NCBI GenBank assembly: GCA_020866945.1
Contig: JAJBVW010000121.1
Span: forward strand, 1-12,932
Reading direction: 5' to 3'
Source: Oscillospiraceae bacterium
Lineage (GTDB): Bacteria > Bacillota > Clostridia > Oscillospirales > Oscillospiraceae
DNA: 12,932 nt
A program made the position numbers and the translations under genes. This document shows, piece after piece, positions 1 to 7,271 of the stretch (its first letter is position 1; every line of letters begins with the position of its first letter). The notes beneath the pieces are model-generated. The model was not told the DNA's origin and made no database searches. It saw only the letters and a list, made by a program, of their open reading frames with translations.

Positions 1-16
1 AATTAATAGAGTCCCA

Positions 17-45
17 TTGTCAACCTTATTTTTTCGTGATAAGAT
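17..45 (+). promoter_or_regulatory. Promoter of the RluA-family gene, likely giving a leaderless mRNA
   Basis: The -35 box TTGTCA (17-22) and -10 box TAAGAT (40-45) are separated by 17 nt. The usual 6-nt distance from the -10 box puts the start site on or next to the A of the ATG at 52. No Shine-Dalgarno sequence precedes the ATG. The boxes are seen directly; leaderless initiation is inferred. Confidence 0.55.
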
Positions 46-51
46 ATTTTC

Positions 52-1020
52 ATGAGAGAATTTATTGTTACAAAAAACGACAGCGGCCAGCGGCTTGACC
101 GTTTTGCCTCAAAAATGGCCCCGGCACTGCCGTCCTCGCTGCTCCAGCGGTATTTCCGCACCAAGGACATCAAAATCAACGGTCACTGGGCCAGACCGGA
201 CACCAGGGTGCAGACAGGGGACGCGGTGCGCCTGTATATCCCGGAGGAATTTTTCACCCCCCGTCGGGAGGAGCGGCGGGATCTGGCCGCCATCCGGCCC
301 CGGCTTGACATTCTCTATGAGGACGATCACATCCTCCTCGTGAACAAGCAGCCAGGTGTTTTATGCCACGCCGCCGGAGGCTGGCAGCCGGACACCCTCC
401 TGGCCCAAATCCAGGCCCACGCCTACCAGTCCGGCCAATGGGATCCCGCGGCAGAAAACAGCTTCGCCCCCGCCCTTTGCAACCGCATCGACCGGGGCAC
501 CGGCGGCATCGTCATCGCCGCCAAGACCGCCCCCGCCCTCCGGGCCATGGATGAGAAGAAACGGTCCAGAGAGGTAGAAAAGGAATATCTCTGCGTCTGT
601 CTGGGTACGCCAAAGCCCGCCGAAGGACGGCTGGAGGGGTGGCTTTTCAAGGACGCGGTGAAAAACCAGGTCTATATAAAGCCCCGCCAGGAACCGGGGA
701 CGAGCCTGGCCGTCACGGACTATCAGACGCTGGAGAGCCGAAACGGACTGTCTCTGGTGTCCTGCCGCCTGCACACGGGCCGCACCCATCAGATACGGGT
801 GCAGATGGCCCACGCGGGCTGGCCTCTGCTGGGGGACGGCAAATATGGCCGGGAGCGGTTTAACCGCCAGTACGGCGAGCATCGCCAGCTTTTGTGGAGC
901 TGGCGGCTGACCTTCGCCTTCCAAAGCTCCGCCACTCCCCTGGATTATCTGAACGGCCAGCGCTTTGCCGTTTCCTCCGTACCCTTTGTGGAAAAATATT
1001 TTCCAGGGACGCTATATTGA
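52..1020 (+). CDS. RluA-family RNA pseudouridine synthase (322 aa)
   Basis: Cytoplasmic enzyme expected to isomerise specific uridines in rRNA or tRNA to pseudouridine. An S4-like RNA-binding segment lies at about residues 12-62 (GQRLDRF near the start). The catalytic domain covers about 85-300. The catalytic motif reads NRIDRGTGG (144-152), with D147 as the expected nucleophile, where the family usually has HRLDxxTSG. The conserved LHTGRTHQIR block (240-249) and GDGKYG (261-266) follow. The length is normal for RluA/RluD-type enzymes. The ATG at 52 is kept because the S4 domain begins almost at once, although it has no ribosome binding site and sits at the predicted transcription start. The gene stands alone: the next promoter begins 2 nt after its stop codon. 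The target uridine cannot be deduced from sequence, so no symbol is given. Confidence 0.93.
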   Translation: MREFIVTKNDSGQRLDRFASKMAPALPSSLLQRYFRTKDIKINGHWARPDTRVQTGDAVRLYIPEEFFTPRREERRDLAAIRPRLDILYEDDHILLVNKQPGVLCHAAGGWQPDTLLAQIQAHAYQSGQWDPAAENSFAPALCNRIDRGTGGIVIAAKTAPALRAMDEKKRSREVEKEYLCVCLGTPKPAEGRLEGWLFKDAVKNQVYIKPRQEPGTSLAVTDYQTLESRNGLSLVSCRLHTGRTHQIRVQMAHAGWPLLGDGKYGRERFNRQYGEHRQLLWSWRLTFAFQSSATPLDYLNGQRFAVSSVPFVEKYFPGTLY

Positions 1021-1022
1021 TA

Positions 1023-1052
1023 TTGACAAATCCCTCCTGAGTTTGCTAAAAT
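1023..1052 (+). promoter_or_regulatory. Promoter of the pot operon leader
   Basis: A perfect -35 TTGACA (1023-1028) and a -10 TAAAAT (1047-1052) have 18-nt spacing, with the predicted start near 1059. It begins immediately after the stop codon of the upstream gene and ~390 nt before potA. Transcripts from here would carry the structured leader and the terminator at 1381-1409. Confidence 0.7.
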
Positions 1053-1055
1053 AAA

Positions 1056-1380
1056 CCGTCTCAATTGGAAATTATCGAAAGAGTCTTTCCGAAGCAGGAT
1101 GCGACCGCCGTTTTCCTGAAACGGCCAAGGCCAGACGGACAGCCGGGTCGAATGCCGAATACCGCACGTGCGGTGGCAACTTCTGTTGCCTTATTGATTG
1201 AGTTAAAAGCTCAAGTTTTATAAGTTGGTATACTTAAAACCAGTGCCATGGGGCATACAAACTTGTGAAATGGTCAATAAGAGTAGTAAAAGTAATCTTT
1301 GCTATATAGACTCTCAAACCCATTGGGATCTCCTGCTGCGGGAATATTTGCGGCGGGGGCGGCAGCCCGATTTTTACAAG
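1056..1380 (+). ncRNA. Structured leader RNA of the pot operon, class not recognised
   Basis: No protein is encoded here, but several inverted repeats are visible. They are GAAAG/CTTTC around 1077-1089; a 7-bp stem GCCGTTT/AAACGGC (1107-1113 with 1119-1125, loop TCCTG); CCGTCT with AGACGG (1056-1061 with 1133-1138); the self-complementary CCGCACGTGCGG (1162-1173); and GGCAAC-TTCT-GTTGCC (1175-1190), followed by a weak T-rich stretch. CGACC (1102-1106) can also pair with GGTCG (1146-1150), which would cross or replace the 1056/1133 pairing. Such exclusive or pseudoknotted pairings are typical of riboswitch-like elements. From 1191 to 1330 the sequence is AT-rich with no clear element. CTGCTGC (1333-1339) can pair with GCGGCAG (1359-1365) just before a TTTTT run at 1371-1375. 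The position between a consensus promoter and an intrinsic terminator suggests a cis-regulator of polyamine uptake, or a small stand-alone RNA ending near 1195. It matches no family I can name with confidence. Confidence 0.45.
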
Positions 1381-1409
1381 CGGCGTATGCTTCGGCATAC
1401 GCCGTTTTT
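1381..1409 (+). terminator. Intrinsic terminator/attenuator upstream of potA
   Basis: A perfect 10-bp stem CGGCGTATGC/GCATACGCCG (1381-1390 with 1395-1404) is closed by the extra-stable UUCG tetraloop and followed by TTTTT (1405-1409). It lies 36 nt before the potA start codon and downstream of the only consensus promoter, so the operon must be transcribed through it. This implies conditional termination unless a second promoter exists. Confidence 0.8.
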
Positions 1410-1445
1410 GCGTTTTCCGCGCGCATTGCAAAGAGAGGGATGGAT

Positions 1446-2564
1446 ATGAAGAAAATCATCGAGCTGAAGGGCGTCACCAAGTCCTTCGACGGGGAGACAG
1501 TGCTGGATAACATCAGCCTAGACATCTACGACAACGAATTTATCACGCTGCTTGGCCCCTCCGGCTGCGGCAAAACCACTACGCTGCGGCTGATTGGCGG
1601 GTTTGAGACGCCGGACGCCGGAGACATCCTGTTCATGGGCCAGCGCATCAACGATGTGCCGCCGCACAAGCGGAACGTGAACACCGTGTTTCAGTGGTAC
1701 GCCCTGTTTCCGCACCTGAACGTGTTTGAAAACGTGGCCTTCCCTTTGCGAGAGCAGAAGGTGGCCAAGGACGAGATACAGGAGCGGGTGGAGAATATGC
1801 TCTCCATGGTGGCCCTCAAGGGCTTTGAGCATCGGGGCGTGACCCGCCTCTCCGGCGGCCAGCAGCAGCGGGTGGCCATCGCACGGGCGCTGATAAGCCA
1901 TCCCCAGGTGCTTCTCCTGGATGAGCCTTTGGCGGCGCTGGACTTAAAGCTGCGCAAGGATATGCAGCAGGAGCTGAAAAACATCCAGAAGGCCACGGGC
2001 ATCACCTTCGTGTTCGTCACCCACGACCAGGAGGAGGCGCTGTCCATGTCGGATACCATCGTGGTCATGTCCGAGGGGAAGATCCAGCAGATAGGCACCA
2101 GCGTGGACGTATATAACGAGCCGCAAAACGCCTTTGTGGCGGATTTCATCGGAGAGTCCAACATTCTAGATGGCATGATGCTGGCCGACCTCTCCGTCTC
2201 CTTCTCCGGGCAGACCTTTGTGTGCGTGGATAAGGGCTTCGGGAAAAACGAGCCGGTGGACGTCGTCGTCCGGCCGGAGGACGTGGACATTGTCCCGCCG
2301 GAAAAGGGAATGCTCACCGGCGTCGTCACCTCCGTCACGTTCATGGGCGTGCATTATGAGGTCATCGTGGACATCGGCGGCTTCAAGTGGATGATTCAGA
2401 CCACGGACTTTGTGGACGTGGACGAGCGCATCGGCCTTTATATCGAGCCGGACGCTATCCATATCATGAAAAAGAGCGAATACTCCGGACTGTACGGGGA
2501 CTATTCCTCCTTCTCCAATGAGCTGGACGAGTTGTCCGACGCGGAAAGCGAGCCGGACGAATGA
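1446..2564 (+). CDS. potA: Spermidine/putrescine ABC transporter ATP-binding protein PotA
   Basis: ATPase subunit of a polyamine importer, acting at the cytoplasmic face of the membrane with PotB and PotCD. All ABC motifs are present: Walker A GPSGCGKT (37-44), Q-loop Q83 in FQWYALFPH, signature LSGGQQQR (135-142), Walker B LLLDEP (156-161), D-loop, and switch H193. A TOBE-like regulatory domain occupies about 235-342, and an acidic tail ends the 372-residue protein. The frame is open back to a non-ATG-rich stretch, with an ATG at 1299, but that start lies upstream of the terminator hairpin. The ATG at 1446 is chosen because GAGAGGG lies 6 nt before it and the ABC fold begins at once (KKIIELKGV). 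The Trp after the Q-loop Gln is slightly unusual, since Ser or Asn is common there. The stop codon overlaps the potB start as ATGA. Confidence 0.95.
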   Translation: MKKIIELKGVTKSFDGETVLDNISLDIYDNEFITLLGPSGCGKTTTLRLIGGFETPDAGDILFMGQRINDVPPHKRNVNTVFQWYALFPHLNVFENVAFPLREQKVAKDEIQERVENMLSMVALKGFEHRGVTRLSGGQQQRVAIARALISHPQVLLLDEPLAALDLKLRKDMQQELKNIQKATGITFVFVTHDQEEALSMSDTIVVMSEGKIQQIGTSVDVYNEPQNAFVADFIGESNILDGMMLADLSVSFSGQTFVCVDKGFGKNEPVDVVVRPEDVDIVPPEKGMLTGVVTSVTFMGVHYEVIVDIGGFKWMIQTTDFVDVDERIGLYIEPDAIHIMKKSEYSGLYGDYSSFSNELDELSDAESEPDE

Positions 2565-3436
2565 GAGATACTTCGACCCGCCGCCGGGAGCGGCTTGTGG
2601 GCCTTATGACAAGAGGCCCCTATGAGCTATGGGCGGTGCTGTTCATCCTGGTGCCGCTGGTATTCACCGCCTACTACGCCTTTACGGACGACAGCTTCGC
2701 CTTCACAACGGAAAATATCACGAAGTTTTTCACCGCCACCTCCGTGGTGGAAGGCTCCGGCACGGTACACACCTATCTTCTTATCCTGTGGCGCTCCCTG
2801 AAGCTGGCGATTATCTCCACCGTGGTCTGCCTGCTGCTGGGGTATCCTCTGGCCTATATCATCTCCCGCGCATCTCCCAAGGCCCAGAAAATCATGATGA
2901 CCTTCATCATGATCCCCATGTGGATGAACTTCCTTATCCGCACCTATGCCTGGATGACCATTTTGCAGGACACGGGCATTCTCAATAATCTCCTGAACGC
3001 CCTGGGTCTCGGCACGGTACACATCATCGGCACGGAGACCGCCGTGGTCATCGGCATGGTTTACGACTACCTGCCCTATATGGTCATGCCCATCTATTCC
3101 GTCATGGCGAAGATGGACGACCGGCTCCTGGAGGCCGCCCGCGACCTGGGCTGCTCCGGCAGCGGGGTGCTGCGCCGGGTGGTGCTGCCCCTGTCCATGC
3201 CCGGCGTCATCAACGGTATCACCATGGTGCTCATCCCCTCGGTCAGCACCTTCTATATCTCCCAAAAGCTGGGCGACGGCAAGTTCTTCCTCATCGGCGA
3301 CGCCATCGAGGGACAGTACACCGCCAACAACCTGCACTTCGCCGCGGCCATCGCCTTCATCCTGATGGTGCTGCTGCTGGCGGCCATGATGCTCATGCGC
3401 CGGCTGACCAATAAAAAGGTCTACGGAGGAACATAA
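2561..3436 (+). CDS. potB: Spermidine/putrescine ABC transporter permease PotB
   Basis: Integral membrane subunit of the polyamine importer (291 aa). After a basic cytoplasmic N-terminus (RRRER, 7-11) come about six hydrophobic helices. The first is at 22-41, with further ones at about 80-101, 110-130, 158-178, 215-233 and 258-280. The cytoplasmic EAA loop that docks on the ATPase is clear at 190-210 (EAARDLGCSG...VVLPLSMPG). The start codon overlaps the potA stop (ATGA) and has only a poor ribosome binding site, so translation is probably coupled to potA. Length and motif order are normal for PotB. The EAA loop fits this family, and the neighbouring PotA and PotCD make the polyamine assignment firmer than the sequence of this subunit alone. 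Confidence 0.93.
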   Translation: MRDTSTRRRERLVGLMTRGPYELWAVLFILVPLVFTAYYAFTDDSFAFTTENITKFFTATSVVEGSGTVHTYLLILWRSLKLAIISTVVCLLLGYPLAYIISRASPKAQKIMMTFIMIPMWMNFLIRTYAWMTILQDTGILNNLLNALGLGTVHIIGTETAVVIGMVYDYLPYMVMPIYSVMAKMDDRLLEAARDLGCSGSGVLRRVVLPLSMPGVINGITMVLIPSVSTFYISQKLGDGKFFLIGDAIEGQYTANNLHFAAAIAFILMVLLLAAMMLMRRLTNKKVYGGT

Positions 3437-3437
3437 T

Positions 3438-5435
3438 ATGAAGCTGTCATCGAAAATCTTTACCGCGCTGATGTTCGTGTTCCTGTTCGCGCCCATCGTC
3501 ATCATGCTGATATTCTCGTTTAACGCCTCCCGGAGTCTGTCCGTTTTTTCCGGCTTCTCCTTTAAGTGGTATGTGGAGCTGTTTAACGACGGGGACACCC
3601 TGGCCTCGGTGAAAAACACCCTGATTCTGGCCGTCTGCGCCTCGGTGATTGCTACCACCATGGGCACCGCCGCCGCCGTGGGCATCGACAAGCTCCGCAA
3701 CCGCTACGTCCGGGCCGCGCTGGACGTGACCACTAACATCCCCATGGTGAACCCGGACATCATCACCGGCATCTCCATGATGTTCATGTTTGTGTTCGTC
3801 AGTCAGCTTTTCGGCTTTGCCAACAGTCTGAACTTCGGCACCCTGCTGATTGCCCATATCACCTTCTGCCTGCCCTATGTGATTCTCCAGGTTCTGCCAA
3901 AGCTTCAGCAGATGGATCCGGCCCTGCCGGAGGCGGCCATGGATCTGGGCTGCACCCCCTGGCGGGCCTTCTGGAAGGCGGAGCTGCCGGAGCTTATGCC
4001 CGGCATCACCACCGGACTTATCATGTCCTTCACCCTGTCCCTGGACGACTTCGTCATTAGCTATTTCACCACCGGCAACGGCTTCCAGACTCTGCCCATC
4101 CGCATATACAACATGACGAAAAAGACCGTCACGCCGAAGATGTACGCCCTTGCCACCATCACCTTTTTCGTCATTCTGGCGCTTCTTCTGCTGTCGAACC
4201 TTGCGGACAGCGAGGACAGCCGGCGCCTCCGTGCCGCACGCCGGGCCAAACGTGCCGCGCGGCGCGCCATACGGGCAGCCAAACGGGCCGAAAAGGCTAA
4301 AATGCCCATGTCTGCCCGGACGAGAAAGCTCCTGTATACCTGCGGCGGGGCCGCGGCACTGATTGCCGTTATTGTCGCCGTCGCGTCGCTCCACGACGGG
4401 GACGCCCTGGTGCTGAACGTATACAACTGGGGCGAGTACATTTCCGACGGCTCGGAAGGCTCCATGGACGTGATTGAGGAGTTTGAGGACTGGTACGAGG
4501 CGGAATACGGTCAGAAGGTCAAGGTCAACTACACCACCTTCGCCAGCAATGAGGATATGTACGCAAAGCTTGCCTCCGGCGCAGTCAGCTATGACGTGAT
4601 TATCCCCTCGGATTATATGATTGCCCGCATGATTGAGGAGGATATGCTCCTGCCCCTGGATTTTGACAATATCCCCAACTATGAATACATTGGGGAGGAC
4701 TTCCGCGGCCTCTACTATGACCCGGATAACCTCTATTCCGTCCCCTATACCTATGGCATCGTGGGCATTATCTACGACGCCAACGTGGTGGACGAGGAGG
4801 ACACCGGCTCCTGGGATCTGATGTGGAACGAAAAATATGCCGGGCAGATCCTCCAATTCAACAACTCCCGGGACGCCTTCGGCACGGCCATGTACAGCCT
4901 GGGGCTGGACGTAAACAGCACGGACACCGCCGTATGGGACACCGCCCTGACCGAGCTGCTCTCCCAGCGGAGCCTCGTGAAGAGCTACGTCATGGACGAG
5001 ATATACAACATGATGGAATCCGGAGAGGCCGCCATTGCCGCTTACTACGCCGGGGACTACTTCACCATGGCGGACGCCCAGGCGGACACGGTGGATTTGC
5101 AGTTCTATTACCCGGAGCGGACGAATTACTTTGTGGACGCCATGTGCATTCCCTCCTGCTGCCAGAACAAGGAGCTGGCGGAGATCTTCATAAACTATAT
5201 GCTCTCCCAGGAGGCTGCGATTGCCAACGCGGAGTATATCTGGTACGCCTCCCCCAACAGCCTGGTCTATGAAAACGAGGACTACATTGACGAGATGGGC
5301 CAGGAGGCCATGGAGATTCTCTACCCGGAAATGGAGAGCTTCTCCGCCCTGTATAACCAGTACGCCTACCGCAACCTCAGTGACGAGCTGCTGGATTATA
5401 TTAACACCCTATGGGAAACGCTGAAGATTAATTAA
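3438..5435 (+). CDS. potCD: Fused spermidine/putrescine permease PotC and substrate-binding protein PotD
   Basis: One 665-residue ORF joins two subunits that are separate in E. coli. Residues 1-255 are PotC: membrane helices from residue 7, an EAA loop at 165-185 (EAAMDLGCTPWRAFWKAELPE), and a last helix at about 236-254. Residues 257-298 form a cytoplasmic linker dense in Arg, Ala and Lys. Residues 300-318 form an additional helix. Residues 323-665 are a PotD-type periplasmic-binding fold, with YNWGEYI (329-335), NEDMYAKL (371-378), YDVIIPSDY (385-393) and YSVPYTYG (433-440), all matching PotD landmarks. There is no signal peptidase II lipobox, so the binding domain is anchored by the extra helix rather than as a lipoprotein. 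Linker charge and the added helix give the right topology (positive inside, receptor outside). GGAGG lies 8 nt before the ATG, and the gene follows potB by 1 nt. Confidence 0.94.
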   Translation: MKLSSKIFTALMFVFLFAPIVIMLIFSFNASRSLSVFSGFSFKWYVELFNDGDTLASVKNTLILAVCASVIATTMGTAAAVGIDKLRNRYVRAALDVTTNIPMVNPDIITGISMMFMFVFVSQLFGFANSLNFGTLLIAHITFCLPYVILQVLPKLQQMDPALPEAAMDLGCTPWRAFWKAELPELMPGITTGLIMSFTLSLDDFVISYFTTGNGFQTLPIRIYNMTKKTVTPKMYALATITFFVILALLLLSNLADSEDSRRLRAARRAKRAARRAIRAAKRAEKAKMPMSARTRKLLYTCGGAAALIAVIVAVASLHDGDALVLNVYNWGEYISDGSEGSMDVIEEFEDWYEAEYGQKVKVNYTTFASNEDMYAKLASGAVSYDVIIPSDYMIARMIEEDMLLPLDFDNIPNYEYIGEDFRGLYYDPDNLYSVPYTYGIVGIIYDANVVDEEDTGSWDLMWNEKYAGQILQFNNSRDAFGTAMYSLGLDVNSTDTAVWDTALTELLSQRSLVKSYVMDEIYNMMESGEAAIAAYYAGDYFTMADAQADTVDLQFYYPERTNYFVDAMCIPSCCQNKELAEIFINYMLSQEAAIANAEYIWYASPNSLVYENEDYIDEMGQEAMEILYPEMESFSALYNQYAYRNLSDELLDYINTLWETLKIN

Positions 5436-5450
5436 GCCTCCGCACAGCAC

Positions 5451-5495
5451 GCCCCTGCATTCGGCCAAACGAACCGAGTGCAGGGGCGCAGTTTT
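5451..5495 (+). terminator. Intrinsic terminator of the pot operon
   Basis: A 14-bp stem GCCCCTGCATTCGG/CCGAGTGCAGGGGC (5451-5464 with 5474-5487, one T-G wobble) has a 9-nt loop and is followed by GCAGTTTTGT. It begins 16 nt after the potCD stop. There is no U tract on the minus-strand side, so it serves mainly the + strand operon although it also lies beyond the end of the convergent transporter gene. Confidence 0.82.
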
Positions 5496-5505
5496 GTATC
5501 AGTAT

Positions 5506-6432
5506 TTATCTCACCCCGACATGGCCGGTCAGGGGACTGGCCGCTTCCGCCGCTGACTGCGGCGTTTGATGGCCGGTATTCAGCACAATCACGGCCCCCA
5601 GGACAAGGGCAATGCCGATGACGCCCAGCAGCGTGGGAGTCTCCCCAAACACGGCGAAGCCCAGAACAGAGGCCACCACCGGCTCCACGGAGGCCATCAC
5701 CGCCCCCTTGCCAGCCTCCTCGCTTTGCAGGCCCCAGCAGTACAGCAGCGCCGGCAGAAAGCCGGATATGACGATAAGGCCCAGCCCGGTCAGCATATTG
5801 CGGCCGCTTTCAAACACCGGGGCGGCGGGGCTGACGCCCCAGAGAATCAGCCCGCCGATGGCACAAAGACACCAGCCATAGGCGTTGATGGTGAACACAT
5901 GATACCCCCGGTTTGACAGGCTCTTGGAGCAGATGCTGTAAAAGGCGTAGCCGATCCCGGCCAGCAGGCCGTATATTACCCCGGCAGTACTGAGCTGGGA
6001 GTCCCCCTCCAGCACGCCGGAAACCAGGCAGCATCCCACCACCGCGCACAGCAGCGCCGCCAGCTTACGCCGGGTAAACCGCTCATGGAACACAAAGAGG
6101 CTGATGACCATGACGAACACCGGCGCGGAATACATCAGCGTGCAGGCGGCGGACAGGCTGCTCAGGGCGATGGACTGGTAATAGCAATAGGTGAAAAACA
6201 AGGTGGACAGAATCCCGAAGCAGAAAAACAGCCATGCGTCCTTCCAATGGATTTTCAAAAGCTTCGGATCCTTGCACAGCGCGCAGAAAAGAAACAGTAT
6301 CCCGCATCCGCTGGAGCGAATAATCAAAACTCCGGAGGAAGTTATCCCCACTGCCTCCAACTGCCGGGTGAACAGCCCGATAACACCCCAGAACACCCCG
6401 GCAGCCAGGATGGCAATATCATATTTTTTCAT
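5506..6432 (-). CDS. EamA/DMT-superfamily transporter (308 aa)
   Basis: Integral membrane protein of the drug/metabolite transporter superfamily, expected to export or exchange a small metabolite; the substrate is unknown. About ten hydrophobic helices form two repeated EamA units, at about 5-135 and 150-285. The first repeat has the typical end (YSAPVFVMV followed by FVFHER); the second has the matching ASVEPVVASVLG and GFAVFGE. The C-terminal tail (~20 residues, TPQSAAEAAS) is polar. An in-frame TTG at 6450 would add six residues. The ATG at 6432 is preferred because GGAAAGGG lies about 8 nt before it. The gene has its own promoter and is convergent with the pot operon. The RBS is one arm of an inverted repeat described separately. 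Confidence 0.9.
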   Translation of the reverse strand: MKKYDIAILAAGVFWGVIGLFTRQLEAVGITSSGVLIIRSSGCGILFLFCALCKDPKLLKIHWKDAWLFFCFGILSTLFFTYCYYQSIALSSLSAACTLMYSAPVFVMVISLFVFHERFTRRKLAALLCAVVGCCLVSGVLEGDSQLSTAGVIYGLLAGIGYAFYSICSKSLSNRGYHVFTINAYGWCLCAIGGLILWGVSPAAPVFESGRNMLTGLGLIVISGFLPALLYCWGLQSEEAGKGAVMASVEPVVASVLGFAVFGETPTLLGVIGIALVLGAVIVLNTGHQTPQSAAEAASPLTGHVGVR

Positions 6433-6435
6433 AAA

Positions 6436-6509
6436 AAACACCCTTTCCAAAGGCTAACAGATACAGATTACATACTTCTGCAAAAAATGTCAACCGGGAA
6501 AGGGTGTTT
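6436..6509. repeat. 13-bp perfect inverted repeat flanking the EamA-gene promoter
   Basis: AAACACCCTTTCC at 6436-6448 is the exact reverse complement of GGAAAGGGTGTTT at 6497-6509, with 48 nt between. In minus-strand RNA coming from the kinase gene, the arms would form a stem followed by a U run (TTTTTT), which could terminate that transcript. The distal arm is also the ribosome binding site of the transporter gene. Transcripts starting from the promoter between the arms lack the first arm and leave the site free. Confidence 0.6.
6465..6493 (-). promoter_or_regulatory. Promoter of the EamA-family transporter gene
   Basis: On the minus strand, a perfect -35 TTGACA (6488-6493) and a -10 TAATCT (6465-6470) have 17-nt spacing, with the predicted start near 6458. 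That leaves a ~26-nt 5' leader before the ATG at 6432. It sits wholly between the arms of the 13-bp inverted repeat. Confidence 0.7.
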
Positions 6510-6535
6510 ATTATATGGCAATCGCCGCGCTTCGC

Positions 6536-7120
6536 TCAATACAGCGAGGCGATGATGTCCACGCAGCGGTCGATGCCCAGCACGCCGCTGTCCAGGGCTA
6601 TGTGGTAGTTTTGGATTTTGCCCCAGTCCATGTCGGTGTAGAACTGGTAATACCCGGCGCGGCGCTTGTCCTTGTCGCGCAGGTGCTTTTCCGGGGAGTC
6701 CTCCCGCTCGCCATAGAGACGGACGATGCGGTCAGCCCGCTGCTCCATGCTGGCGTGGATGAACACGGTCAGGATGTCCGCCCGGCCCTGGAGGATATAG
6801 TCCGCGCAGCGGCCCACGATGACGCAGGATTCCTTTTCCGCGATCTCCAGTATCAGCTTGCGCTGCACCGTCCAGAGGTAATCCTGTACGGACAGCCCGT
6901 TCAGGGAACGGTCAGAGAATGCGTTGGCAAGCCAGCCGCCCTTGGGCGTATACTCGCCCCGCTCCTGTATGTATTCCTTCGCGAGACCGCTCTCCTCCGC
7001 AATCTTCTCCAGCAGCTCGTTGTCATAGCAGGAAATACCCAGCTTCTCCGCAACCTGCTTGCCAATGGTTCGTCCGCCGCTGCCAAACTCGCGGCTGATT
7101 GTGATGATTCTGTGTCCCAT
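6536..7120 (-). CDS. Cytidylate-kinase-like family protein (194 aa)
   Basis: A soluble P-loop protein of the cytidylate-kinase-like family (AAA_26 type), common in Firmicutes. The nucleotide-binding loop is the modified Walker A region ISREFGSGGRTIGKQVAEKLG (8-28), where GSGGRTIG replaces a classic GxxxxGK[ST]. The conserved IVGRCADYIL (101-110) and the C-terminal DKRRAGYYQFYT...NYHIALDSG...GID block (151-184) are typical of the family. Despite the name, the physiological substrate is not established, and it is distinct from true Cmk. Length is normal. The start ATG at 7120 has AGGAAGGAG about 8 nt upstream, and its own promoter lies at 7177-7205. It lies upstream of the transporter gene on the same strand, with the inverted repeat between them probably ending most of its transcripts. 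Confidence 0.9.
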   Translation of the reverse strand: MGHRIITISREFGSGGRTIGKQVAEKLGISCYDNELLEKIAEESGLAKEYIQERGEYTPKGGWLANAFSDRSLNGLSVQDYLWTVQRKLILEIAEKESCVIVGRCADYILQGRADILTVFIHASMEQRADRIVRLYGEREDSPEKHLRDKDKRRAGYYQFYTDMDWGKIQNYHIALDSGVLGIDRCVDIIASLY

Positions 7121-7176
7121 AATATCGACTCCTTCCTGTGACGTATATATCTGTTCACTGCGTCTCTTCGTTATTT

Positions 7177-7205
7177 ATTATACAAGGACTTCCTCTATTT
7201 TGCAA
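7177..7205 (-). promoter_or_regulatory. Promoter of the cytidylate-kinase-like gene
   Basis: On the minus strand, -35 TTGCAA (7200-7205), a 17-nt spacer and a perfect -10 TATAAT (7177-7182). The predicted start is near 7170, giving a ~50-nt 5' leader. It diverges from the tRNA promoter, whose -35 box begins 21 nt away. Confidence 0.72.
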
Positions 7206-7226
7206 CAAAAACTTTTTCATCCACCC

Positions 7227-7255
7227 TTGCAACCCGCCCCCGGTTCGGCTATAAT
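7227..7255 (+). promoter_or_regulatory. Promoter of tRNA-Leu
   Basis: -35 TTGCAA (7227-7232), a 17-nt GC-rich spacer and a perfect -10 TATAAT (7250-7255). The start is expected near 7262, about 10 nt before the mature tRNA. It uses the same hexamers and spacing as the divergent kinase promoter. Confidence 0.75.
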
Positions 7256-7271
7256 GTAATGGTTCACCTTC

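Noticed and set aside
1056..1165. Partial likeness of the leader to a c-di-GMP-I (GEMM) riboswitch: CGAAAG loop and ACAGCCGGGT followed by GCCGAA.
   Set aside because: The central GACGCAAAGCC-type receptor strand and the correct helix order are missing, so the short matches look coincidental.
1162..1190. GGTGGCAAC near a hairpin, reminiscent of a T-box antiterminator.
   Set aside because: No full UGGNACCGCG motif, no stem I with AGTA/GNUG elements, and the downstream gene is not an amino-acid or tRNA-charging gene.
1299..1445. In-frame N-terminal extension of PotA by 49 residues from an ATG at 1299.
   Set aside because: It would run through the terminator hairpin, has no ribosome binding site and no counterpart in PotA proteins; the ATG at 1446 has a well-placed RBS.
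3447..4856. A 469-codon open frame antisense to potCD, and similar long antisense frames across potA, potB and the RluA gene.
   Set aside because: The antisense products are His/Gly/Arg-rich with no domain features, as expected from the shadow of GC-rich coding DNA.
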